Shown here piece by piece: positions 26,725 to 35,589 of a stretch of DNA of 64,000 nucleotides; within the stretch, counting starts at the first letter, position 1; every line of letters starts with the position of its first letter. Position numbers and translations under genes: made by a program. The stretch spans positions 372,001 through 436,000 of the forward strand of contig NZ_FVZL01000001.1 of assembly GCF_900168295.1 (NCBI RefSeq), written 5' to 3'. Origin of the DNA: Arthrobacter sp. P2b (GTDB taxonomy: Bacteria > Actinomycetota > Actinomycetes > Actinomycetales > Micrococcaceae). Below the pieces are notes generated by a model. It was not told the origin of the DNA, made no database searches, and saw only the letters and a program-made list of their open reading frames with translations.

Positions 26725-27794
26725 TGCGCACCGTTGCCGGACTTCCGGCGGCGGGTCCCGCCGTCGTCGCCCATGCCGCAGGCGACCTGCGCATTGAAAG
26801 TATCCCGCTCCCGGCGGCCCGGCCGGACCAGGCCGTGGTGGAGATCGCCTACGGCGGCATCTGCGGCTCCGATCTACACTACTGGCTGCACGGCGCGGCC
26901 GGGGAATCGGTCCTGAAGGCCCCGATGGTGCTGGGGCACGAGATTGTGGGGACGGTGATCCGTGCGGCGGCGGACGGATCCGGACCGGCGGAGGGCGCAC
27001 CGGTCGCCGTGCATCCGGCCACGCCCGGGCCGGGAGAGGGTCCGGACTTTCCCAGGTATCCCGAAAACCGGCCCAACCTGTCCCCCGGCTGCACTTACCT
27101 TGGGAGTGCCGCGCGGTTCCCGCATACGGACGGCGCCTTCAGCAGGTACGTCAACCTGCCGTCGCGGATGCTGCGGGTCCTGCCGGCCAGCCTCGGCCTG
27201 AAGACCGCGGCGCTGATCGAGCCGGCCAGCGTGGCCTGGCATGCCGTGGCCCGCGCCGGTGACATCAGGGGCAAGACCGCCCTGGTGGTGGGCTGCGGCC
27301 CCATCGGTACACTGACCGTCGCCGTCCTCAAGCGCGCGGGCGCGGCCCGCATTGTGGCCACCGACCTGCACCGGAAACCCCTCGAGACAGCCCGGGCAGT
27401 GGGCGCGGACGAGGTCATCGAGGCAGGCGACAATGCGCTGGCAACAGTGGAGGCCGACGTCGTGATTGAATCCTCAGGCTCGCACCACGGACTGGCTACG
27501 GCCATCAAGGCAGCGGCCCGTGGCGGAAAAGTGGTGATGGTCGGCTTGTTGCCGTCCGGGCCACAGCCTGTGCTGATTTCACTGGCGATCACCCGGGAAC
27601 TGGAACTGCTGGGCTCGTTCAGGTTCAACGACGAAATCGATGAGGTCATCGCCGCCCTGGGCGACGGGTCCCTGTTCGTGGACCCGGTGGTCACCCACGT
27701 CTTCCCGCTGGAACGCGGCCTCGAAGCTTTTGAAACGGCCAGGAATTCGGCTGAGTCCGGGAAGGTTCTGCTGGACTTTGCTGCCGGGGGCTGA
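26724..27794 (+). CDS. idnD: L-idonate 5-dehydrogenase (MDR family)
   Basis: A 356-residue medium-chain dehydrogenase: VEIAYGGICGSDLHYWLHGAAG with the catalytic-zinc Cys, PMVLGHEIVGTV with zinc-binding His and Glu, and LVVGCGPIGTLTVAVLKRAGA binding NAD(P). It would oxidise L-idonate to 5-ketogluconate. The structural-zinc lobe (HPATPGPGEGPDFPRYPEN, then NLSPGCTYLGSA) keeps only one of the four usual cysteines, so that metal is probably absent. The start shares its A with the idnO stop. The assignment rests on GGICGSDLHYW, TYLGSAA and the idnO partner. Confidence 0.85.
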   Translation: MRTVAGLPAAGPAVVAHAAGDLRIESIPLPAARPDQAVVEIAYGGICGSDLHYWLHGAAGESVLKAPMVLGHEIVGTVIRAAADGSGPAEGAPVAVHPATPGPGEGPDFPRYPENRPNLSPGCTYLGSAARFPHTDGAFSRYVNLPSRMLRVLPASLGLKTAALIEPASVAWHAVARAGDIRGKTALVVGCGPIGTLTVAVLKRAGAARIVATDLHRKPLETARAVGADEVIEAGDNALATVEADVVIESSGSHHGLATAIKAAARGGKVVMVGLLPSGPQPVLISLAITRELELLGSFRFNDEIDEVIAALGDGSLFVDPVVTHVFPLERGLEAFETARNSAESGKVLLDFAAGG

Positions 27795-27896
27795 CGGCTC
27801 CAGCTTTTCCGGCGGCGCCAGTGCCGACAAGAACGTGGCCAAAGGCAGCGAATGGCCCCCCCGGGCATAGAGGTGTGAGCCCTGCATCATGGGCCT

Positions 27897-28222
27897 TTGT
27901 GGGCCGCAACGCTGGAAGCCGAACGTTCCCGGCGGAATCCCAACGCATACACGGACGAAGATATCCAGCGAGTCCGGGCCGAAGTCGCAACCAATGGATA
28001 TGCCTTTACCTCAGGGGCGTCATTCCGGGAGTGTCCTCGATCGCAGCCCCCGTATATTCATCGCTTGACGCAATTCCGTTGACAGTTGCGGTTGTTTTCC
28101 CCACCGAAGTCGTCCACGAAGACGAGCTGGAACAGGTAAAAAACCAGCTGCTCAACATCACACGGAAGATCTCAAGCGAACTCGGCATGCCCTTCGAAGG
28201 CGACGCCGCTATACCTGCATAA
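27897..28222 (+). pseudogene. 3' remnant of an IclR-family regulator, frameshifted
   Basis: In one frame 27897-28016 reads LWAATLEAERSRRNPNAYTD, EDIQRVRAEV and GYAFTSG; in another, from about 28017, it reads GVIPGVSSIAAPVYSS and QLLNITRKISSELG. Together they make the last third of an IclR effector domain (the vr.nGYa..sGe..pGvssiAAPV pattern) with one frameshift near 28016. No HTH part is found upstream. It was probably the old regulator of the aldehyde dehydrogenase 640 bp downstream. Confidence 0.65.
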
Positions 28223-28865
28223 AAGGCTCTCGTCCCGACTTAGGACGCAGTCACTCGACTTGAGACACACAACAAACAGCAGGCGGCATCATCCTGGCCA
28301 CCTTCTGGCTGCACGCCAGCTGTCACCTCTAGCCGGTGCTGCACACGCTTGGAAAGGAACCACCCGTGATTCACCTATGGAACCACCTGGCCTCCTTGCT
28401 GGACGCCAGTGGCCACGACAAACCAGAGGGGGCGGCAGAATCGCCCGTCTCGAATACTAGGCTCACGTCAGCTGCATGGATCGGCTGGTACGAGGAAGAC
28501 GCCTAACGCCCACAAAGCTCCGACAGCACGCCGACCCGATCTGGTGCCTAAACGGACTACACCCCAATAGGACGTCAGGCAGCAGCCGGACTACCTCTCA
28601 GGCTCAGCCGTGGTCGCGGCATTCCTGACACCTGCTCAACAAACTCCCAGAGTTCAACCTGACACGTCCTGTCAGTCCAGGAAGGAGCACTTCCCCGGAC
28701 CAAGCGCTCTCCGAAACCAGAAGGGTGCACAAACCCAATCCGTTCCTCCCACGCCAAGGGCCTTGCGCCAAAAGACAAGAGCGGAGCCGGGGCGGTAAAC
28801 CACACTGGGGGTAACCCGCCACGCCGCCCGGCCGGCGCCCTTGCCTACTCGAAGTGGAGTAAACC
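28223..28865. other. gene-poor stretch before the aldehyde dehydrogenase
   Basis: No convincing gene fills these 640 bp; open frames on both strands are short and of mixed codon use. It holds a weak small reading frame (28366-28506, listed separately) and a perfect CTGACA-CGTCC-TGTCAG inverted repeat at 28659-28675 that could be an operator. Next to the IclR remnant, it looks like decaying sequence. Confidence 0.6.
28366..28506 (+). CDS. possible 46-aa small protein
   Basis: GTG 28366 follows GGAAAGGAACC and reads VIHLWNHLASLLDASGHDK to EEDA, stopping at TAA 28506. Third codon positions are fairly GC-rich and a ribosome site is present, but no family is recognised and the region looks decayed. 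It could equally be chance. Confidence 0.25.
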   Translation: MIHLWNHLASLLDASGHDKPEGAAESPVSNTRLTSAAWIGWYEEDA

Positions 28866-30275
28866 TTGGAAACCTACGATGCACTCCTAGCGTCCATCAC
28901 CCCCACGTCCGGCCCCACCCGGACCATCCTGGACCCGGCCACGGGTGAAGCGGTAGGCGAGGCCCCCGTCCACAGCCTCGAATACCTGGAGCAGGCTGTC
29001 GCCACCGCCGTCGAGACGCAGCCGGCATGGGCTGCGTTGGGCCACGACGCCCGGTCCGCCGCGCTCCTCAAGGCCGCCGACGCCGTCGAACGCTCCGCCG
29101 AAGAACTCGCCCAGCTGCTCTCCCGTGAGCAGGGCAAGCCGTTGAACGGTCCGAACGCCCGCTTCGAGGTGGGCGCCTGCGTCGCGTGGCTGCGCGCCAC
29201 GGCCGGGCTGCCCCTTGAGCCTGAAACTCTTGTTGATGACGGCCAGACCTATGCGGAGCTGCACTACAAGCCCATCGGCGTTGTGGGCGCGATCGGCCCG
29301 TGGAACTGGCCCATGATGATCGCCATCTGGCAGATCGCCCCCGCCCTGCGCATGGGCAACGCCGTCGTGGTCAAGCCATCCGGCAACACTCCGCTCTCCG
29401 TCCTGGCCCTGGTCAAGGTCCTCAACGAAGAACTCCCCGACGGCATCCTGTCGGTAGTCTCCTGCGGCCGGGAAGTCGGCGCCCGCCTCACCAACCACCC
29501 CGCCATCGGCAAAATCATGTTCACCGGCTCCACCGCCGCCGGCCGCGCCATCATCAAATCCTCTGCCGACACCGTCAAACGCCTCACCCTGGAACTGGGC
29601 GGCAACGACGCCGGCATCGTCCTGCCCGATGCCGACCCCAAAGCCATCGCCGAAGACATCTTCTGGGGCGCCTTCCTCAACACCGGCCAAACCTGCGCCG
29701 CCCTCAAACGCCTCTACGTCCACAACGACATCTACGACGCCGTCTGCGAAGAACTCACCGCCGTCGCCAAAGCCATGCCCATGGGCAACGGCCTCGACGA
29801 GAACAACGTCCTCGGCCCCCTGCAAAACAAAGCACAGTACGACGTCGTCGCGAACCTCGTGGAGGCCGCCAAGGACTCCGGCGCCCGCGTCCTCCTGGGC
29901 GGAAACCCGGACACGGACCAGCCCGGCTACTTCTACCCCACCACCCTCGTGGCCGACATCGACAACAACAACCCGCTCGTCGCCGAAGAACAATTCGGCC
30001 CCGCCCTGCCCATCATCCGCTACAGCACCATCGACGAAGCAGTGGAAAAAGCCAACGGGCTCGACGTCGGCCTCGGCGCCTCCGTCTGGTCCTCGGACCT
30101 TGCAGCGGCACGCGAGGTCGCAGGCCGGATTCAGGCCGGCACCGTCTGGATCAACAAACACGGCGCCGTAGACCCCCGCATCCCCTTCGGCGGCGCCAAG
30201 CAGTCCGGCTACGGCCTTGAATTCGGCGTCGAAGGCCTGAAGGCCCTCGGCGTACCCCAGGTCATCAACGGCTAA
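28866..30275 (+). CDS. NAD(P)-dependent aldehyde dehydrogenase
   Basis: A 469-residue aldehyde dehydrogenase with GPWNWPMMIAIWQIAPALRMG in the cofactor site, LELGGNDAGIVLPDAD with the catalytic Glu and Cys277 in NTGQTCAALKRLYV. TTG 28866 follows GTGGAG by 6 bp; the first residues ETYDALLASITP are plausible. It stands alone between a decayed region and a hairpin, so substrate clues are few; IEAxx neighbours such as transporters are absent. PWNWPMMIAIWQIAPAL and GAVDPRIPFGGAKQSGYGLE suggest a broad-range aliphatic/aromatic aldehyde enzyme. Confidence 0.88.
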   Translation: METYDALLASITPTSGPTRTILDPATGEAVGEAPVHSLEYLEQAVATAVETQPAWAALGHDARSAALLKAADAVERSAEELAQLLSREQGKPLNGPNARFEVGACVAWLRATAGLPLEPETLVDDGQTYAELHYKPIGVVGAIGPWNWPMMIAIWQIAPALRMGNAVVVKPSGNTPLSVLALVKVLNEELPDGILSVVSCGREVGARLTNHPAIGKIMFTGSTAAGRAIIKSSADTVKRLTLELGGNDAGIVLPDADPKAIAEDIFWGAFLNTGQTCAALKRLYVHNDIYDAVCEELTAVAKAMPMGNGLDENNVLGPLQNKAQYDVVANLVEAAKDSGARVLLGGNPDTDQPGYFYPTTLVADIDNNNPLVAEEQFGPALPIIRYSTIDEAVEKANGLDVGLGASVWSSDLAAAREVAGRIQAGTVWINKHGAVDPRIPFGGAKQSGYGLEFGVEGLKALGVPQVING

Positions 30276-30293
30276 GCCAAATACCGGCGTGCT

Positions 30294-30326
30294 GCCCCGG
30301 CGACGGGATCACCCCATCGCCGGGGC
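30294..30326. terminator. hairpin after the aldehyde dehydrogenase
   Basis: GCCCCGGCGA (30294-30303) pairs perfectly with TCGCCGGGGC (30317-30326) across a 13-nt loop, 18 bp past the stop. It overlaps the 3' end of the convergent membrane-protein gene and may serve both directions. No T-run. Confidence 0.6.
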
Positions 30327-30707
30327 GGCGGCGGTCCGGCCGGCAAACTGCCGCCGGGCCCACCGGGCGAGCTTCTTGCCCTTGCCCTTCCACCAGTTGT
30401 CCTCGTCCTTGTCGTGGTGCAGCCGGAAGATGATGGCCATGAGCACGAACATGCCCATGACCACATCGATCCAGGATGCCACCACCAGTGCGATGAGGAC
30501 CGTCAGGCCGTTGGCGATGATGGACGGGATGGCCAGGGTCCGGAAAACGGTGCTGGCTACATAGCGCCGGTGCGACCTCGGGACGGACAGGGCCCGCACC
30601 ATGTCGAAGCAGACGCACACCACCACGATCGTTTGCCCAATGGCGAGCAGGAGCTGGCCGGGGACCGAGCCGCTGAACGCGGACACCGCCTCCATCCCCG
30701 GGCTCAT
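30309..30707 (-). CDS. small membrane protein of unknown function
   Basis: About 132 residues if started at ATG 30707 (MSPGMEAVSAFSGSVPGQLL); an ATG at 30731 would add MWFQQGPA. Three membrane segments are visible, roughly residues 15-35, 58-78 and 82-103, followed by a very basic, tryptophan-rich tail (NWWKGKGKKLARWARRQF) expected in the cytoplasm. I do not recognise the family. It lies just beyond the hspR end of the heat-shock operon, in the same direction, but is separated from it by a large inverted repeat. Confidence 0.65.
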   Translation of the reverse strand: MSPGMEAVSAFSGSVPGQLLLAIGQTIVVVCVCFDMVRALSVPRSHRRYVASTVFRTLAIPSIIANGLTVLIALVVASWIDVVMGMFVLMAIIFRLHHDKDEDNWWKGKGKKLARWARRQFAGRTAAAPAMG

Positions 30708-30739
30708 GGCCGGGCCTTGTTGGAACCACACATGGAAAA

Positions 30740-30843
30740 CCCCCAGAAACTTGGAACCACTGCTGATCCAGCGGTGGTTCCATTGAAGTTTCCGGGGGTG
30801 GAAGGGTCACGAGTAGTGGGTACTCTATTTTCGACCCGTGACC
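30740..30843. repeat. nested inverted repeats between hspR and a membrane-protein gene
   Basis: The first structure has arms CCCCCAGAAACTTGGAACCA (30740-30759, continuing CTGCTG) and a right arm ending GAAGTTTCCGGGGG (to 30798); they pair over about 26 bp with a 4-nt bulge and one mismatch, with almost no loop. The second pairs GGTCACG (30805) with CGTGACC (30837). They could terminate the heat-shock operon or be a degenerate mobile palindrome; no transposase remains. Confidence 0.6.
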
Positions 30844-30873
30844 AATATCAGGTACTTATTGCCCTGTGCCCAG

Positions 30874-31299
30874 TCATTGCCCAATCGCCCGGGGCCGCCA
30901 GAGCACCACTGCCTGGGAGCGGGGCCGGGGACGCTGGCCGCGGGCCAGGCTCACCACATCGCCGGCCGCGCCTGCGGCGAAGATGCGGGAATCGAAGGAC
31001 TGCGGGCGGCGCGTGAGTTCCTCCGTAAGTTCGGAGACGCGCCGCTGGAGGGCGGCCACCTGGTTTTCGAGTTCCAGGATGCGCTTGATCCCTTCCAGCG
31101 AGACGCCTTCCTGCGACAGCCGCTGCACCTCCCGGAGCATGTTGACGTCCCGCTGCGAGTAGCGGCGGGACTTTCCGGGTGCACGGCTGGGCGAGACGAT
31201 GCCCAGCCGGTCGTACTGCCGGAGCGTCTGGGGGTGCATGTCCGCAAGCTCAGCTGCCACCGAAATCACGAAGATTGGCTGGTCAGCATTGATCTCCAC
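30874..31299 (-). CDS. hspR: heat-shock repressor HspR (MerR family)
   Basis: A 141-residue MerR-type repressor: PIFVISVAAELADMHPQTLRQYDRLGIVSPSRAPGKSRRYSQRDV is the HspR winged helix (about residues 8-53), followed by a coiled coil (LELENQVAALQRRVSELTEEL). HspR represses the dnaK operon by binding HAIR repeats, with DnaK as co-repressor; two such repeats sit before dnaK at 34986-35057. It is the last gene of the operon, 15 bp after dnaJ, closing the feedback loop. Confidence 0.95.
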   Translation of the reverse strand: MEINADQPIFVISVAAELADMHPQTLRQYDRLGIVSPSRAPGKSRRYSQRDVNMLREVQRLSQEGVSLEGIKRILELENQVAALQRRVSELTEELTRRPQSFDSRIFAAGAAGDVVSLARGQRPRPRSQAVVLWRPRAIGQ

Positions 31300-31314
31300 G
31301 CAACACCTCCGCTC

Positions 31315-32286
31315 CTACAACCGGGCCTTGGCGGCCAGGCCCTCTCGGACGTCGGCACCGGCCGTGGCTTCGGCAAACGCCTTGACCGCAGCTTCGGCTT
31401 CCTTATTCAGGTTCTTGGGAACGGCGACGTCGATGGTCACCAGCAGGTCGCCGGTGGCCTTGGACGTCTTCACGCCTTTGCCCTTGACCCGCAGTGTACG
31501 GCCCGACGGCGTCCCGGCCGGAACGCGGACCCGCACCTTTTCGCCGTCGATGGTGGGCACCTCGATGTCGGCGCCCAGGGCAGCCTCCGGGAAGGTGACG
31601 GGGACGTGGATGCGGAGGTTGTCGCCGTCGCGCGTGTAAAACTCGTGCCGCTTGACGGACACGGTGACCACCAGGTCGCCGTTGCCGGCCGGGCCGGGCT
31701 GGCCCTTGCCGCGGACGCGGATCTTCTGGCCGTCCTTGATGCCGGCGGGCACGCGGACATCAATGACCTCGCCGCTGGGTTCCCGCAGGCCGATGGTGGT
31801 GCCGCGGATGGCGCCCGAGAACGAGATGCTCGTGGACGCGGTACGGTCGGCACCCTTGGAGGGCGCCCGCTGGAAGCCGGTCTGGCCGAAGCCGCCGCCG
31901 AACAGGTCCGCGAACTCGGGCGGGATGCCGCCGGCGGAGGGGTTGAACCCGCCCGCGTGCCGGCCGGTGTTGCCGGTGAACAGGCCGCCGAACATGTCCT
32001 CGAACCCGCCGTTGCCGCCACCGGCACCGCCGGGAGCGAAGCGTGCCCCGCCGCCCATGGCGCGGATGGCGTCATACTGCTGGCGCTCGTCGGGATCCGA
32101 GAGCACCGAATAGGCCTCGGAGATGTCCTTGAACTTCTTCTCGGAAGCAGTGTTCCCCGAGTTGGTATCAGGGTGGTGCTCGCGGGCCAGCTTCCGGTAA
32201 GCCTTCTTGATATCGGCGTCGGAAGCGTCCTTGGCAACACCAAGGATCTTGTAAAAGTCCTTGTCCACCCAATCCTGGCTAGCCAA
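31315..32286 (-). CDS. dnaJ: DnaJ-type co-chaperone (zinc-finger-less, DnaJ1/CbpA type)
   Basis: A 323-residue J protein: J domain at residues 8-75 with the HPD motif ([10 protein letters not shown]), a Gly/Phe-rich linker (about 80-145) and the two beta-barrel substrate-binding domains (about 150-300, [25 protein letters not shown]). The CxxCxGxG zinc repeats of classical DnaJ are absent, as usual for the copy encoded with dnaK in actinobacteria. It stimulates DnaK ATPase and delivers substrate. It lies between grpE and hspR. Confidence 0.95.
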   Translation of the reverse strand: MASQDWVDKDFYKILGVAKDASDADIKKAYRKLAREHHPDTNSGNTASEKKFKDISEAYSVLSDPDERQQYDAIRAMGGGARFAPGGAGGGNGGFEDMFGGLFTGNTGRHAGGFNPSAGGIPPEFADLFGGGFGQTGFQRAPSKGADRTASTSISFSGAIRGTTIGLREPSGEVIDVRVPAGIKDGQKIRVRGKGQPGPAGNGDLVVTVSVKRHEFYTRDGDNLRIHVPVTFPEAALGADIEVPTIDGEKVRVRVPAGTPSGRTLRVKGKGVKTSKATGDLLVTIDVAVPKNLNKEAEAAVKAFAEATAGADVREGLAAKARL

Positions 32287-32313
32287 TGGCGTTTCCTTTC
32301 AAAAGTTATGGGT

Positions 32314-32360
32314 CGGTGGTTGAGCTTACCGAAATCTGGTTTCGACAAGCTCAACCACCG
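32314..32360. repeat. inverted pair of the GGTGGTTGAGC element inside the dnaK operon
   Basis: CGGTGGTTGAGCTTACCGAA (32314 onward) faces its reverse complement at 32338-32360, 20 of 23 matching, with 1 bp between. It lies in the 82-bp grpE-dnaJ gap and would form a hairpin in the mRNA, possibly lowering dnaJ-hspR expression relative to dnaK-grpE. A third copy is at 18234-18256. Confidence 0.75.
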
Positions 32361-32368
32361 AAGTAGTA

Positions 32369-33067
32369 CTACGCAGGTACTGCGACAATCACCTGTGCTG
32401 CGCGGAGGACGCGTTCGCCTGACTTGTAGCCTGAGCGGAGCACCTGGCTGACGGTGTCAACCTCGATGTCGTCGCCGGGCTGCTGGATCAGGGCCTCGTG
32501 GATCGTGGGATCGAACTCCACGCCGGTCTCGTCGATGCGGACCAGGCCGTAGGTCTTCAGCGCGTTCTCCAGCTTGGTGGCGATCGCGGCGAAGGGCCCG
32601 TCGGTGAGGTCGCCGTGCTGCCGGGCGGCGTCGACGTCGTCCAGGACCGGAAGCAGGGAATTCAGGACGCCGATGACGGCCATCTCCCCTGCCACGGCAC
32701 GGTCGCGTTCAACGCGCTTGCGGTAGTTGACGTACTCGGCCTGCAGGCGGAGGAGGTCGTTCTTCAGTTCGGCTGCCTCGGCGGTGGCTGAGCCTGCCGG
32801 AACCCCCTGTGCCACGGATTCCTCGGCCGGCACGTCGATGCCGTTGAGGATCTCCTCGGCCTGGGCGAGCGCGTCGCCGTCGGAATCCGTTTCACCCGCC
32901 GAAGCGCCGGCGGCGGACTGGCCGCCCTCCGGGTGCCGGGCCTGGCCGGTCACCGGGTCAACCTTGCGGTTGTCCCGGATGACCGGTTCCTGTGCGTTGC
33001 CCTGCTGGCCCATGCGCTCCTGGTTTGTGGATGAGTTGTGCTCTTCCTCGTTACCGTGGTGCGGCAT
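32369..33067 (-). CDS. grpE: nucleotide exchange factor GrpE
   Basis: A 232-residue GrpE: an acidic, disordered N-terminal third, a long coiled coil (about residues 95-145, LKNDLLRLQAEYVNYRKRVERDR), and the beta-domain with GVEFDPTIHEALIQQP and VLRSGYKSGERVLRAAQVIV. It releases ADP from DnaK. The start lies 2 bp after the dnaK stop, indicating coupled synthesis. The N-terminal extension is long but normal for actinobacterial GrpE. Confidence 0.95.
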   Translation of the reverse strand: MPHHGNEEEHNSSTNQERMGQQGNAQEPVIRDNRKVDPVTGQARHPEGGQSAAGASAGETDSDGDALAQAEEILNGIDVPAEESVAQGVPAGSATAEAAELKNDLLRLQAEYVNYRKRVERDRAVAGEMAVIGVLNSLLPVLDDVDAARQHGDLTDGPFAAIATKLENALKTYGLVRIDETGVEFDPTIHEALIQQPGDDIEVDTVSQVLRSGYKSGERVLRAAQVIVAVPA

Positions 33068-33069
33068 GG

Positions 33070-35057
<1,988 letters not shown>

Positions 35058-35120
35058 TTCTGCTCTTGCAGGAGGGGCGGAGAGTCTTTGCATTCCTTGG
35101 AATGCCGCGGTTTTACGCTC

Positions 35121-35183
35121 AAAAAGGCCGACGGCGGCTCTCCGGTTTCGCTACGGGAGAACCACCGCCGGGCTGCTGTCGGC
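35121..35183 (-). terminator. rho-independent terminator of the 35204-35479 gene
   Basis: Read on the minus strand, GCCGAC ... GTCGGC with an inner GGCGG / CCGCC and TTCTCC / GGAGA stem is followed by CTTTTT (35125-35121). It begins 20 bp past the stop of the small acidic protein and insulates the dnaK promoter. Confidence 0.65.
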
Positions 35184-35203
35184 GGGCGTCAGTGCACCAG
35201 GGG

Positions 35204-35479
35204 TTACCTTTCGACGTTCCCGTCGCCGTGCAGGGGGCCACGCTCTTCGGCCGTGGTGTTGACCTGGCCGTCCGTGAGCCGCTCCCGAATGGAATCCTCC
35301 TGGCGTGCGGAGCCCACGGTACCTGCAGGTCCGTAATCCCCGTCCGGATATTCTCCGTCCGCAAGGTTCTCAGTGGGGCTTTCCACGGAGCCGGTATCGC
35401 CGTAGTCCCCGCCTTCGCCTTCCAGGCCCGGGGCAGGGCTGCCCTGGCGGGGCTCCTCATAGGCGTCGTATTCGCTCAT
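35204..35479 (-). CDS. small acidic hydrophilic protein, unknown
   Basis: A 91-residue protein from ATG 35479 (MSEYDAYEEPRQGSPAPGLE), with GGAGAG 8 bp upstream; the longer frame start adds MPVWTRNSKERCH and has no ribosome site. It is rich in Gly, Glu and Asp (GEGGDYGDTG, DGEYPDGDYGPAG), without membrane segments or cysteine, and looks disordered. I do not recognise a family. It is transcribed towards dnaK but has its own terminator. Confidence 0.6.
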   Translation of the reverse strand: MSEYDAYEEPRQGSPAPGLEGEGGDYGDTGSVESPTENLADGEYPDGDYGPAGTVGSARQEDSIRERLTDGQVNTTAEERGPLHGDGNVER

Positions 35480-35589
35480 GTGGCATCTCTCCTTCGAGTT
35501 CCGCGTCCATACGGGCACATCCGCAGTTTATCGAGCAGCGGACCCGGTCAACAGGGCCCGGAAACGGCCTTCCGCAAAGCCCCGCGGCT

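Noticed and set aside
28575..28805. 76-codon minus-strand frame in the gene-poor region
   Set aside because: No family, no ribosome site, and codon use unlike neighbouring genes.
30740..30843. Insertion-sequence remnant
   Set aside because: Inverted repeats are present but there is no transposase fragment or target duplication; kept only as a repeat.
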